Origin: Pseudoalteromonas luteoviolacea H33-S
GTDB taxonomy: Bacteria > Pseudomonadota > Gammaproteobacteria > Enterobacterales > Alteromonadaceae
Reading direction: 5' to 3'
DNA length: 64,000 nucleotides
Assembly: GCF_001625695.1 (NCBI RefSeq)
Contig: NZ_AUXY01000013.1
Location: 62,001-126,000 of the forward strand
A program made the position numbers and the translations under genes. The notes under the pieces are model-generated. The model worked only from the letters and a program-made list of their open reading frames with translations. It did no database searches and was not told the origin of the DNA. Shown piece after piece: positions 7,389 to 16,035 of the stretch (position 1 is its first letter; every line of letters begins with the position of its first letter).

Positions 7389-8786
7389 ATGTGGCAATCT
7401 GCAAGCAAAGACGCTATACCTTCACCATCTGACGCTATCTTGAATGCCTATGATCTGGAGCGCGAATGCCGCTGGTTAGACAAGGTCATTCAATATCGAG
7501 TGTCACATTACTTCGGTACACCGAAAGACCCTGAGTTGCGCGTCTCAGAGGCGCCAGAGTTGTTACCCATGCCCGCGCCGCCATCATTACAAACCAGTGA
7601 CTCTCCATTTGCGACTTTCCTCACTGCAAACCATGCCACGGTGACCGAACGATTACTCATCATGCTTGCTTTGGCCCCGATTGTGCGTCCCACTCTGTTT
7701 GATGTTTTTCTTTCTATTAACGAGCAGACGAATCGGCCATTTACAGAGTTTGGTATGCGAGAGCACCAAGGGGCGGTGCTTGCAACTGGCGCAACAGCGG
7801 CTTTCATAGAGGATGAAAATCAGCTGGTGACTCAATTTAAGGTGCTGGAAAAGCTAACAAGGAGTGCCTTGCTGAGCCAAATGCTCGACATGGATACTGA
7901 GTCATCAGCGCAGTCAAGTTTGCACACTCCGCTTGTACTGAAGCCTGAATTTGTGCAGATGTTCACAACTGCTGAACCTTATCACCCCGAAACCAGCAGC
8001 CATTTCCCTGCCAGCTTGGTTGACACCCAATTGGACTGGCGCGATTTAAAACTGCCAGATTCGACCCGTGAACAGCTCAATGACATTATCGAGGGGGTCC
8101 GGTATGGACAGGCACTGCGTACAGATTGGAAAATTGGCAGACAACTGAGAGCGGGCTACCGCGCGCTTTTTTATGGCCCGCCGGGCACCGGAAAAACCCT
8201 AACTGCCAGTGTGCTGGGTAAAGTGTTAGATAAAGCGGTCTATAAGGTAGATCTGTCTTTGATCACGTCCAAATATATTGGTGAAACAGAGAAAAATCTG
8301 GAGCAATTGTTTAGCTTGGCTGAACATCGAAATTGGGTGCTTTTTTTTGATGAAGCGGATGCCCTGTTTGGTAAGCGACTGCAAACCAGCTCTTCTAATG
8401 ATCAGTTTGCCAACCAAAATGTTGCCTATTTACTGCAGCGTATAGAGCAGTTTGATGGCACTGTGATCTTGGCATCAAATTATAAAGACAATATAGATGA
8501 TGCGTTTTTCCGTCGTTTTGAGTCCATTGTTGAGTTTCAACCGCCTCAATCCGCGCAGCGTTTGGAGATATGGCAAAGTGGCTTGTGTGGTCAATCTCAG
8601 CTGTCCTCTGAAGTCTGTTTAACCAGACTGTCTGATGAATATCCGCTCAGTGGTGCTGAGATCATAAATGTATTGCGGTTTGTGTCTTTACGCTTGCTAG
8701 CTCAAAACCGCAGTGAAATTCAGCTGTGTGATATTCGAGAGGGAATAGCCAGACTGTCAGATCACCGCACTCAGCTCAGATGGTAG
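7389..8786 (+). CDS. eCIS-type AAA+ ATPase (Afp15-like)
   Basis: A 465-residue ATPase with an N-terminal helical region (~1-215) and one AAA+ domain (~220-440). Walker A GPPGTGKT lies at ~263-270, 'SKYIGETEKNLEQLF' follows, Walker B VLFFDEADALFG is at ~317-328, and 'DDAFFRRFE' supplies the Arg-finger region. The order and wording match the ATPases that accompany eCIS particles and are needed for particle assembly or cargo handling. AUG is preceded by AUGAGGAAAAAG. It is shorter than long Afp15 relatives, mainly in the N-terminal part. It is the strongest single marker of an eCIS in this window. Confidence 0.85.
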   Translation: MWQSASKDAIPSPSDAILNAYDLERECRWLDKVIQYRVSHYFGTPKDPELRVSEAPELLPMPAPPSLQTSDSPFATFLTANHATVTERLLIMLALAPIVRPTLFDVFLSINEQTNRPFTEFGMREHQGAVLATGATAAFIEDENQLVTQFKVLEKLTRSALLSQMLDMDTESSAQSSLHTPLVLKPEFVQMFTTAEPYHPETSSHFPASLVDTQLDWRDLKLPDSTREQLNDIIEGVRYGQALRTDWKIGRQLRAGYRALFYGPPGTGKTLTASVLGKVLDKAVYKVDLSLITSKYIGETEKNLEQLFSLAEHRNWVLFFDEADALFGKRLQTSSSNDQFANQNVAYLLQRIEQFDGTVILASNYKDNIDDAFFRRFESIVEFQPPQSAQRLEIWQSGLCGQSQLSSEVCLTRLSDEYPLSGAEIINVLRFVSLRLLAQNRSEIQLCDIREGIARLSDHRTQLRW

Positions 8787-8825
8787 GCGGGTGTGATAAA
8801 AACTTGCCTGAGCAATAGAATCGTA

Positions 8826-8863
8826 ACTTTTACCAAGTTGGTAAAAGTACTTAGCGTTATAGT
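8826..8863 (+). promoter_or_regulatory. Putative promoter P3 with extended palindromic operator
   Basis: The 19-base palindrome of P2 recurs at 8828-8846 and extends here to perfect 11-base arms (8826-8836 and 8838-8848) around G8837. TTATAGTTAA follows at 8857-8866, exactly 20 bases from centre to first T as in P2. A second inverted repeat, CCAACT / AGTTGG, lies at 8872-8885. No coding frame follows directly; the product would be the structured RNA at 8870-8947 or a long rebB leader. Confidence 0.6.
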
Positions 8864-8869
8864 TAAAAG

Positions 8870-8947
8870 CGCCAACTCAAGTTGGAAATGTCAATCTAGT
8901 TGCTAGCCCTGTTACACGCAATATATGGAGCCCGTAGCAGGGCTATT
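8870..8947 (+). ncRNA. Candidate small structured RNA downstream of P3
   Basis: Two hairpins follow P3: CCAACT/AGTTGG with a two-base loop at 8872-8885, and a 12-bp stem (TAGCCCTGTTAC at 8904-8915 with GTAGCAGGGCTA at 8934-8945, one G-T pair). TTT follows the second stem, but the T run is too short for a confident terminator. No ribosome-binding site or open frame is present. It could be a small RNA or the 5' leader of rebB. Confidence 0.3.
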
Positions 8948-9070
8948 TAGACACGCACAAAAAGCACGCATGTGGGATTGGTGAAAGTAGTCACCTAGGT
9001 ATTAAAAACCACTGTTTACTGTTAAAAACGCCTGTGAAAAAGCCATTTAATATACCATTTAATCAATCGG

Positions 9071-9106
9071 TTAAACCAAAACAATCGGTCCAGAACACGC
9101 TAAATT
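9071..9106 (+). promoter_or_regulatory. Putative rebB promoter P4
   Basis: TTAAACCAA at 9071-9079 is followed by TAAATT at 9101-9106 with the 21-base gap shared by P1-P3 and P5. It lies about 50 bases before the rebB start and overlaps the CAATCGGT direct repeats. Confidence 0.4.
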
Positions 9107-9156
9107 ATTCCTTACTTTCTAACCATAAACAGTAATTAACCATTAAGGAATAAATC

Positions 9157-9429
9157 ATGGCATTTCCAACTTCAGTCAATGACCAAATCACAGACTCAGT
9201 CACGCAAGCGAATGTAAAAGTGCTTGGTGACGCCCCCGCAATGTCGATGGGTAACTTGTTTCAGGCAACTTCACAGGCATTGGCTAATGCAGCGCATAAT
9301 GCGACAACGGCTCAACAACAAATGGCTGTTACAGCACAAGCTGCCACAACCATGGGCGTGACTACGTTGTATTCAATTGACACGGCAACAACGGGCGTTG
9401 CAACTAAAACAATACTAGCAAGTAGCTAA
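9157..9429 (+). CDS. rebB: RebB family R-body protein
   Basis: A 90-residue protein with the wording typical of RebB (killing-trait) proteins: 'VNDQITDSVTQANVKVLGDAPAM' at the N-terminus, then 'GNLFQATSQALANAAHNA' and an Ala/Thr/Gln-rich C-terminal half ending in 'TTLYSIDTAT'. R-body proteins polymerise into coiled ribbons that unroll and can rupture compartments. ATTAAGGAATAA precedes the ATG. Most loci I know of carry several reb paralogues; only this one is visible. A hairpin separates it from three co-oriented PatG-like genes. Confidence 0.9.
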   Translation: MAFPTSVNDQITDSVTQANVKVLGDAPAMSMGNLFQATSQALANAAHNATTAQQQMAVTAQAATTMGVTTLYSIDTATTGVATKTILASS

Positions 9430-9439
9430 CTTTCCATTG

Positions 9440-9465
9440 GAAGTGCTGTGCTCCATCAGCACTTC
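9440..9465 (+). terminator. Hairpin after rebB, probable attenuator
   Basis: GAAGTGCTG (9440-9448) pairs with CAGCACTTC (9457-9465), 9 bp with an 8-base loop. No T run follows, so it may stabilise the rebB end and allow partial read-through into the gene at 9488 rather than stop transcription fully. Confidence 0.5.
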
Positions 9466-9487
9466 TCACACGCTATGAGAAACCATT

Positions 9488-10516
9488 ATGAGCGAACAAA
9501 ATAATGATGGCGCGCCAATGGATCCTACACTTGCAAACACTGAGCAATCAGAGGATATCCAAGCGCCTTCGCAAAACGAGTCATTGGTAATCCCAGAGGT
9601 AACCCACGAAGCAATGGCATTATCAGATCAGCAACCTGAGCTGGATATAGAGCAGGAGCAGACGGCGCCGTTACAGTTGCAACCCAATGAAGCTCCACCG
9701 TCTGTTCAGCGCAATGCCCATGACTATATTTATGCATTGGGTCAGCTGAACATTGTATTTCCAAATGAAGGCATTAAGCGGCAGTTTTTGAGTGTGGCCA
9801 TGGATCTTGGTGTCAATGAGAAAGCCTACTATGAAGTGTTTACCAATAAGGCTTTACCAGTCACTAACCCTGCCCGTGATAAATATTTGTATCTTGCAGA
9901 GCAAGTAGACTGGGTACTGCATATCGACCAACAACCTCGCTATGTATTGATGCCAACAACGCCCGTTGAATTACAACAACTCATTGCGGCTCTTAAACCC
10001 CCTTCAGATACGCTCGAACCGATTTACACATGTGTGATTGGCCATGTAAGCGCTGCTCAAAATGATTTAGCGTTACCTGAGGTGATCTGTCAGCAGGTTT
10101 ATCATCATACGCTGACTGACTTGCACAATACGATACAACAAATTTCGAGTGCTGAAACCAACGCTATTCAGGATGTGATCAGAGAGTTGGAATTAAAGCC
10201 AAACCTTGGCCGCAATGATTATGATCGGGCTAAAAACTTTGTGGCCTTTCGCTATCCTGACATCTATGTGCAAACCCATAAGATGCTGACAGGTTCGAAT
10301 GCGATACCTAATGCCTCGTTGCTCCGTATTGCGTTTACCCACTTTGACCCACAATCTGAGCATCAACTGGTGGATATTACATTGACTTATAAAGAAAATG
10401 CGTCACCACGGCATCACTATTATTTTCTGCGTGTCGATGTCAGTGGGTTATATCCTTTTATCAATACAGAGATACAGCCATTCATGCCGCTTCAGACAAT
10501 GATTGCTTCTGGCTAA
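9488..10516 (+). CDS. PatG C-terminal-like protein, copy 1
   Basis: A 342-residue protein. Residues ~1-75 are acidic and Gln/Pro-rich. The domain starts at 'DYIYALGQLNIVFPNEGIKR' (~79) and continues with 'YLYLAEQVDWVLHID' and 'RYVLMP' (~135-160), ending with 'RVDVSGLYPF' (~318-327). This order (YxYALG, WVLxID, VDVS) resembles the C-terminal domain of cyanobactin proteases such as PatG, but no protease domain is present. The domain's role outside cyanobactin proteases is not known to me. It has no signal peptide. It lies 58 bases after rebB and shares its strand with two paralogues. Confidence 0.6.
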   Translation: MSEQNNDGAPMDPTLANTEQSEDIQAPSQNESLVIPEVTHEAMALSDQQPELDIEQEQTAPLQLQPNEAPPSVQRNAHDYIYALGQLNIVFPNEGIKRQFLSVAMDLGVNEKAYYEVFTNKALPVTNPARDKYLYLAEQVDWVLHIDQQPRYVLMPTTPVELQQLIAALKPPSDTLEPIYTCVIGHVSAAQNDLALPEVICQQVYHHTLTDLHNTIQQISSAETNAIQDVIRELELKPNLGRNDYDRAKNFVAFRYPDIYVQTHKMLTGSNAIPNASLLRIAFTHFDPQSEHQLVDITLTYKENASPRHHYYFLRVDVSGLYPFINTEIQPFMPLQTMIASG

Positions 10517-10534
10517 TGCAAAGGAAAAAGTACA

Positions 10535-11332
10535 ATGAACACACCAGACAATGTCTGCGCGCCAGCCCCTGTGCAGCGTGCTTCTAATCAAGCCAACGGC
10601 GAACTGGTATATGCCATTGGCAAAATACAGCCGAGCTTTCCGACACTGAATCTCGAAAAACAATACGAGGCTGCCGCATTATCAATAAAGGCCAACCCGG
10701 ATGAGTTTTATAAGGTGTTTAGTTATCAGGTGACGGCAGATAACCAACCGGATCTCACTTATCGGCCCTTTTTATATCTGGCGCAGCAGGCAACTTGGGT
10801 ACTGACAATTAACCTCGTCGATTCTTACGTCCTGATACCTGATACGCCCACACAGCTTGATGCGTTGATTGATACTACTAATCATCTACAAGACGACTAC
10901 GTGATGAATGGCAGGTTGGTTGGCTTTGATATGCCAAATAGCAGGGCGGATTACATGCTGCCTATGGTGAAGGTCAAGCACCTGATCAATACCGCAGACA
11001 TTAGTATTCCGGTGCTGGCCGATGGTCAACCTGCTAATCGTCAGTTGGCATTGCCTACGTTGAAGCCAACCACAGGCTTAAGTGGGCAAGACAGAGCGGG
11101 TAATTATTTTAAGAGTCACTTTTATCAGATTGTCGTGGGCAGTGATCAACAGCTTTTACTCGAGGATGTGCTGGCAATACATGTGCAAGTGCAAGATTCG
11201 GAGCCGACTCGCCAAGTTTACGAATTTATTTTGAGTAGTTCGGATCGCAGTCGCTATGCCTGCAATATAGATGTGACCAATCAGTATCCTTTTGTTTCAT
11301 CCCGATTAGCACCATTTGCTAAAAGTAATTAG
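10535..11332 (+). CDS. PatG C-terminal-like protein, copy 2
   Basis: A 265-residue paralogue of the previous gene without the long acidic N-terminus. Matching landmarks are 'LVYAIGKIQPSFPTLNLEKQ' (~24-43), 'FLYLAQQATWVLTIN' (~77-91), 'SYVLIPDTP' and 'NIDVTNQYPF' near the end. It starts 18 bases after copy 1, with AAAGGAAAAAG before the ATG, so the two are probably co-transcribed. No catalytic residues are recognised. The family assignment is by resemblance only. Confidence 0.6.
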   Translation: MNTPDNVCAPAPVQRASNQANGELVYAIGKIQPSFPTLNLEKQYEAAALSIKANPDEFYKVFSYQVTADNQPDLTYRPFLYLAQQATWVLTINLVDSYVLIPDTPTQLDALIDTTNHLQDDYVMNGRLVGFDMPNSRADYMLPMVKVKHLINTADISIPVLADGQPANRQLALPTLKPTTGLSGQDRAGNYFKSHFYQIVVGSDQQLLLEDVLAIHVQVQDSEPTRQVYEFILSSSDRSRYACNIDVTNQYPFVSSRLAPFAKSN

Positions 11333-11341
11333 GAGGCGACC

Positions 11342-12265
11342 ATGACGCTACCAATGCCAGTTCAGCCTAACAAACCGGTACATCAGTCAGATACCGCTCA
11401 GCGCATGATCGCTGAAGAAATTGACATTAATTATAGTGGGGCAATGAGTCGATATGTTTATGCTGTGGGGTACATCAATGCCAAGTTTCCATCACTGAAC
11501 TTAGAGAAAGAACTGTATCAAAACAGCCTCATGGATAAGCATGGTACGCCTTTGCCCATGCTCAAAAACATCAATGACGACATTGCGCTGCAACGACTCA
11601 ACCGCAACACTCAGCTATATCAGACCTTGTTTAAAGGCTTAAACGTCAGCACCAATCGTTATATTGCACGCAGTATGGAGTGGGTATTTGACAACCGCTA
11701 CAATGAACAGTTGTATACACTCGTCATCTCAACCGAGGCGCTGCTTACACAATGTATTTCTGCGCTGGGGCGTGCCCAAAATAATGAGGTAGGACAGGTT
11801 GTCATTGTCGGTGAAATATTGGCGCAAGGTGATCTGTTAGTGCACACCATAGTGCCAGTCAGTGCGCTGCCATTTAGTGACGTTATTCACAGTGAAAGCC
11901 ATAATAATGCCCAGTTTAAAAGTCTGGTTACTGAGATCACATCATTGGACACCTTTTCCGGTGATACCGATGCCACGCGCGCGTTGAACTATGCCCTTTA
12001 TAATAACTCAGCTATTTACCAAAATTCTTATCATCTGTGCTATCAAAGCCGTTCAGATGGCCCAAACCCTAATGGCTATCAATTGGTTAAGGTGGACGTG
12101 AATATTAATCACAGTGGCGATAGGCTGGTGGCGGATGTGATCTTTGCTTACCAAGGGATCAACACCGGCGCGATGCAATTTTGGCGAAGTCGAATTGACG
12201 TCACAGGGCAGTACCCTTTTACCGTTGAAGTTTGGCAGCAATACTTACCGAATAACTTGGATTGA
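11342..12265 (+). CDS. PatG C-terminal-like protein, copy 3
   Basis: A 307-residue, most diverged member of the trio. It keeps 'RYVYAVGYINAKFPSLNLEKE' (~37-57), 'YIARSMEWVFDN' (~105-116), 'YTLVIST' and 'RIDVTGQYPF' near the end. An insertion relative to copy 2 follows the first motif. AGGAGG lies 7 bases before the ATG and only 9 bases separate it from copy 2. The trio probably forms one operon downstream of rebB. Their retention as three diverged copies suggests distinct subunits, which is inference. Confidence 0.6.
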   Translation: MTLPMPVQPNKPVHQSDTAQRMIAEEIDINYSGAMSRYVYAVGYINAKFPSLNLEKELYQNSLMDKHGTPLPMLKNINDDIALQRLNRNTQLYQTLFKGLNVSTNRYIARSMEWVFDNRYNEQLYTLVISTEALLTQCISALGRAQNNEVGQVVIVGEILAQGDLLVHTIVPVSALPFSDVIHSESHNNAQFKSLVTEITSLDTFSGDTDATRALNYALYNNSAIYQNSYHLCYQSRSDGPNPNGYQLVKVDVNINHSGDRLVADVIFAYQGINTGAMQFWRSRIDVTGQYPFTVEVWQQYLPNNLD

Positions 12266-12753
12266 TATCTATAGTGCTTTCATATTACCGCATTATTAAA
12301 CTACCAAAAAATGAACGCCAAAGTGGTGGTGACTTGCAATGGCAAGAATAGTCTACCACTTATTTTAGACGTAGAGAGCAGCCTAACGCCCGAAATAGCC
12401 GTTTTTAAGCAACTCACAAGCCTGAAGAGTTAAAAGCGGAACAGCCCACTTTGGGTGGAATACTTGGCAAAGAGAATCACTAAAATAGTTAAGGTAAGTT
12501 ATTAATAATTTTAAAAAGGTTGTTTCTCTATCTGAGAGTTCGTTGCAAACATGGCGACACCATGGAGTTTTAATTTTTATTGAAGTCATGACCCTGTAGC
12601 TCACTGATTGTTACCAAATAGAAGAGTATGTACAAAAAAAGTGCCGATTGTGCATCTCCTAAACATGTAACTAAACGGTATAATTTGCACTTGCGAACGG
12701 ATTTGGTTTAAAGGATATTTTATTGAGGCGACACCCTCATTAAGGATAGCTAC
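12266..12753. other. Gene-free stretch before the DUF4062 gene
   Basis: About 490 AT-rich bases. No open frame is convincing. A good -10 hexamer TATAAT lies at 12679-12684, some 70 bases before the DUF4062 start, but no -35 at normal spacing was found. Confidence 0.4.
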
Positions 12754-15700
12754 ATGTCAGAGCAAACGGTTATCAATATATTCATCTCCTCCCCTGGTGA
12801 TTGTCTGCAAGAACGCGAAACGGCCAAACGTGTAATCGAAAGGCTGAATGGCTCACCTGAAGCAAAGAAAAATAGGTTAACGTTCAAGCGGATCATGTGG
12901 GAAGAAATCCCTCCAGGTGCTGGCGAGCCAGATAATACTCAGCTTAGGATCAACCAGATCATGAAGCGATATGATCTCGATCACTATGATATTTACCTTG
13001 GTTTTATGAAAAACCGTCTCGGTACTCCGACGGCGGCAGCAAAAAGTGGCACCGTTGAAGAATTTGAATCGGCTTTAGAGGAATTAAAGTCCAAGCGCCA
13101 ACCTTCAGAAGTCCTATTTTATTTTATTAATCAGGCAGGACAAACTAAGCCGCACCAGGGTGTAGAAGGTTTCAAAAAAGATTTGGAAGGTCGAGGGTTT
13201 TTATATCACCAACTACCTTCTGAGCAATTTGAAACGCAACTAACGATTCACCTGACGGTTATGGCAGCCCAATGGCATGCATGGCCCAATCGACTCAAGC
13301 GACTCAAGCGCATAGTCAAGCCAGTGGCTAATGCCGTTGCGACCCTGCTATGCATTAGTTTTGTTAACTACTACTACTTTTTTGATTACCGAAGCTCGGA
13401 AAGTATTCTATTGCAAGCCGAGCAGGCTGAAGTTGTAACCTTGCTGCAGCGATGGGATAAACTAAGCCCTATGATGGTCCTAAATACCGACTCCACCCGG
13501 ACTGAGTTAAACGAGCATATTGCGCATAAAATCACAGAAGCAATGACGTTGAGTCAAGGGTTGAATGATTGGAGATTGTGGCATGACCACAGCATATCCC
13601 AAAACTCAGCTCGTAGAGCGCATGTGAAAAAGCGACTTAGTGAAAAATTACAAGCCCTAATTGCTCAAAATCACTCTAGTCTTGAGGGGATGGAGGGCTA
13701 TACATTGTGGCGTTCAGCTTATGAGAGCCGCCTGTTCACTTCAGATGACAAAGATGCGCTGCAATGGTTGGCGGATATTGCTAACCGAAACCTGTTTTTG
13801 GCATTAAACCTTCAAGGAAATGAGCCCCCTAAACTGGACCAAATGGGGCTACTGGCAAGCGAGCTAACCCAGCTGGGCGCTTTTTCCAACATATTGACCT
13901 CACAGCCATTGAGCGCAGCAATCCAGTGGGAAAATAACGTACAAAGGGCAACATTGGCCAAACTCAGCCAACATTGGCATTACGTGGCTGCAGTAGCAAA
14001 AGCACAGTTAAATGATTTCGACGATAAAACCAAGCTGGTACTAACGGATTTTGTCGCTCGGGCTCCTAATGATAAGTTATTGGCATTCCTATCAACTAAT
14101 ACGGCAACAGCACTTGACCATAATAGTCAGAGCGCTATTGTTACCGGGCTAAGTCAGCGGTCACCTAATGAACGGTTTCAAGCCGCTCTTCATTTTATTC
14201 AGCTTGCAACCCTGCATGGATATGAAGAAGAGTACTTCACTGAGCCTCCACGAATGCTGTTTGAAGACATGGTTTTTCCTTCTCAACATACGCAATTGAT
14301 GTCAGCGCTGAAGCAATGGATTGAACAACAGCAGTGGCCACCGTATTACCTGCTAGAAGCCGTTCTATACAACTTACAGCTCAACCAACTTGACGTTCAG
14401 TCACAGATAGGCCTGACCAAGCGGTTAGTGAGTATACAGGAAGCGGCTCAAATAGGCGCCTCGGTTAACGTCATCGAATACTTGCAGTATCTGAAGGTTG
14501 AGCCAGCTTGGGAATATATACAGGAGGTTCTTCAACAACATATCAATGGGCAGGTCCATTACGGTTTAGCGGAAATACCGGAAAAAGCGGCTTTGTTGCT
14601 CGCCTTGCAGCGAACTCAATTAATAGATAATACAAAGGTGGCAATAAGTTTAGTCGAAAAAGCCATTGCGGATGTGCAGGCAGATAAATCGATGAGCTTA
14701 TCTATATTGAGTCAGGTTTATGCCAACTATTTAAGCCTTTTAGCTCAGTCGAGAGACCTTGATTGGGATATGCATTCAACTATGGTTGATAGGATCATAA
14801 AACAAAGATTGGCAGGGCTGAAACAAAGTGCGATTCGTTTGTCATTTGGTCTGGGTCCCTCCGCTGAACGTGACACCTTTTGGGAAAGCATTATCGATGT
14901 TCCTTTGGGTAACTTGCTTGATACGCTGTCACTTGAACAGCAAATGACATTGCTACAAGCTCCTTCTGACGGCTTGCCGGTGGCATCGGAGCAGTTCGAA
15001 ACACGCTTGCTCTATCTGCTTCCGCTTTTTGGTCAAAAGGCATGGAGTGAGGCTTTTATTGATCGCCTAATACCCCATATATTGGCTTTTGAGCTTTATA
15101 ATCAATCTGTCATTGTTGCCTTGGCAAAAAATCTACCCAATGTTTACCAAGTTCATGTCGTAGAGCAAATATTTAGTCATGATCCCGCTTATGCTATTCT
15201 CTTTGCTTATATCAGTAACAGTGATGAGGTGATAGACATCATCATTGGAAAAATTCAAAACAGTACGCAATTAATAGCGGCTGAAAATCATTTATATTGG
15301 CTCCCACTAGATAAGCAAAGTGACGTTGCGGCCAAATTAATTACGCAACAACTAGGCAATGGTAATCAGGGAGAAAGTTTACTGTCAGGCGCTCTTAGCA
15401 AGCAGGTATACCACCCTCAGCTTGTTGCTCTGGCAGGAAGTATCTTGTCAGAGCCTGATGCGTTAGTGCGTAATCCTGAAGCTTTTGCTTATTTCGTTAA
15501 CCACGCCTCAGCGGTACAATTACAACAGTTGGATGAAAAGTCGACAGCAACAGTGGTCCGAGATTTCATGTCAGACATCGAAAAAACACAATGGTTAGCC
15601 ATAGTGCAATCGTTAAGTCCGCAAAACTCAAAAGCTCTGCCTTCACTGGTGACAGACATCTTGTTAGACAGGGTAATTGTCTGGGCTGACAATAATAGCG

Positions 15701-16035
15701 ATATAGGTACGTTTAGCTTCTTGTGCAATCAGTCAGTGTTTCACCCATTGCTGGAAAGGTTGCTGGAAACACATCCCCGCCAACTTCAAAAAATACTGCC
15801 TAAGCTGCTATTTGATAATCAGCTTACTGTTGAAGTTTCAGGGCAATTAGCGTACCCCAACGCCGCATTTGAATCCTATCTTATCTGGCTTTATGGTCGT
15901 GTTTTATCGATCACAAAAGACCACACTGTGATGAACGATAGATTGCTGCGTAAACTCCTAACACAACTACAGCAAAATACTCTGGCAACGGTTAGAGCTG
16001 CTGCACTGTTGAGTGCACAGGTTTCTGAAATTTGA
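12754..16035 (+). CDS. DUF4062-like protein with membrane segment and long helical repeat region
   Basis: A 1093-residue protein. Residues ~1-110 match DUF4062: 'INIFISSPGDCLQERETAKR', then 'FKRIMWEEIPPG', 'YDIYLGFMKNRLGTP' and 'GTVEEFESALE'. DUF4062 is a TIR-like sensor or effector module common in bacterial defence proteins. A basic stretch (LKRLKRIVKP) and one predicted membrane helix lie at ~180-212. The remaining ~880 residues look like alpha-helical (HEAT/ARM-like) repeats without a Walker A motif, unlike most DUF4062 NTPases. AAGGAT precedes the ATG. A membrane-anchored defence protein is plausible but unproven. Confidence 0.6.
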   Translation: MSEQTVINIFISSPGDCLQERETAKRVIERLNGSPEAKKNRLTFKRIMWEEIPPGAGEPDNTQLRINQIMKRYDLDHYDIYLGFMKNRLGTPTAAAKSGTVEEFESALEELKSKRQPSEVLFYFINQAGQTKPHQGVEGFKKDLEGRGFLYHQLPSEQFETQLTIHLTVMAAQWHAWPNRLKRLKRIVKPVANAVATLLCISFVNYYYFFDYRSSESILLQAEQAEVVTLLQRWDKLSPMMVLNTDSTRTELNEHIAHKITEAMTLSQGLNDWRLWHDHSISQNSARRAHVKKRLSEKLQALIAQNHSSLEGMEGYTLWRSAYESRLFTSDDKDALQWLADIANRNLFLALNLQGNEPPKLDQMGLLASELTQLGAFSNILTSQPLSAAIQWENNVQRATLAKLSQHWHYVAAVAKAQLNDFDDKTKLVLTDFVARAPNDKLLAFLSTNTATALDHNSQSAIVTGLSQRSPNERFQAALHFIQLATLHGYEEEYFTEPPRMLFEDMVFPSQHTQLMSALKQWIEQQQWPPYYLLEAVLYNLQLNQLDVQSQIGLTKRLVSIQEAAQIGASVNVIEYLQYLKVEPAWEYIQEVLQQHINGQVHYGLAEIPEKAALLLALQRTQLIDNTKVAISLVEKAIADVQADKSMSLSILSQVYANYLSLLAQSRDLDWDMHSTMVDRIIKQRLAGLKQSAIRLSFGLGPSAERDTFWESIIDVPLGNLLDTLSLEQQMTLLQAPSDGLPVASEQFETRLLYLLPLFGQKAWSEAFIDRLIPHILAFELYNQSVIVALAKNLPNVYQVHVVEQIFSHDPAYAILFAYISNSDEVIDIIIGKIQNSTQLIAAENHLYWLPLDKQSDVAAKLITQQLGNGNQGESLLSGALSKQVYHPQLVALAGSILSEPDALVRNPEAFAYFVNHASAVQLQQLDEKSTATVVRDFMSDIEKTQWLAIVQSLSPQNSKALPSLVTDILLDRVIVWADNNSDIGTFSFLCNQSVFHPLLERLLETHPRQLQKILPKLLFDNQLTVEVSGQLAYPNAAFESYLIWLYGRVLSITKDHTVMNDRLLRKLLTQLQQNTLATVRAAALLSAQVSEI

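Larger units (their letters stand above)
8787..9156. other. Regulatory region between the ATPase and rebB
   Basis: About 370 bases without an open frame. It holds promoter P3 (8826-8863), a structured segment (8870-8947) and promoter P4 (9071-9106). CAATCGGT is repeated at 9064-9071 and 9082-9089, overlapping P4, with 18-base spacing. Confidence 0.5.

Noticed and set aside
12612-12684. Promoter-family member before the DUF4062 gene
   Set aside because: TACCAA and TATAAT both occur, but their spacing (about 60 bases) does not fit the family.
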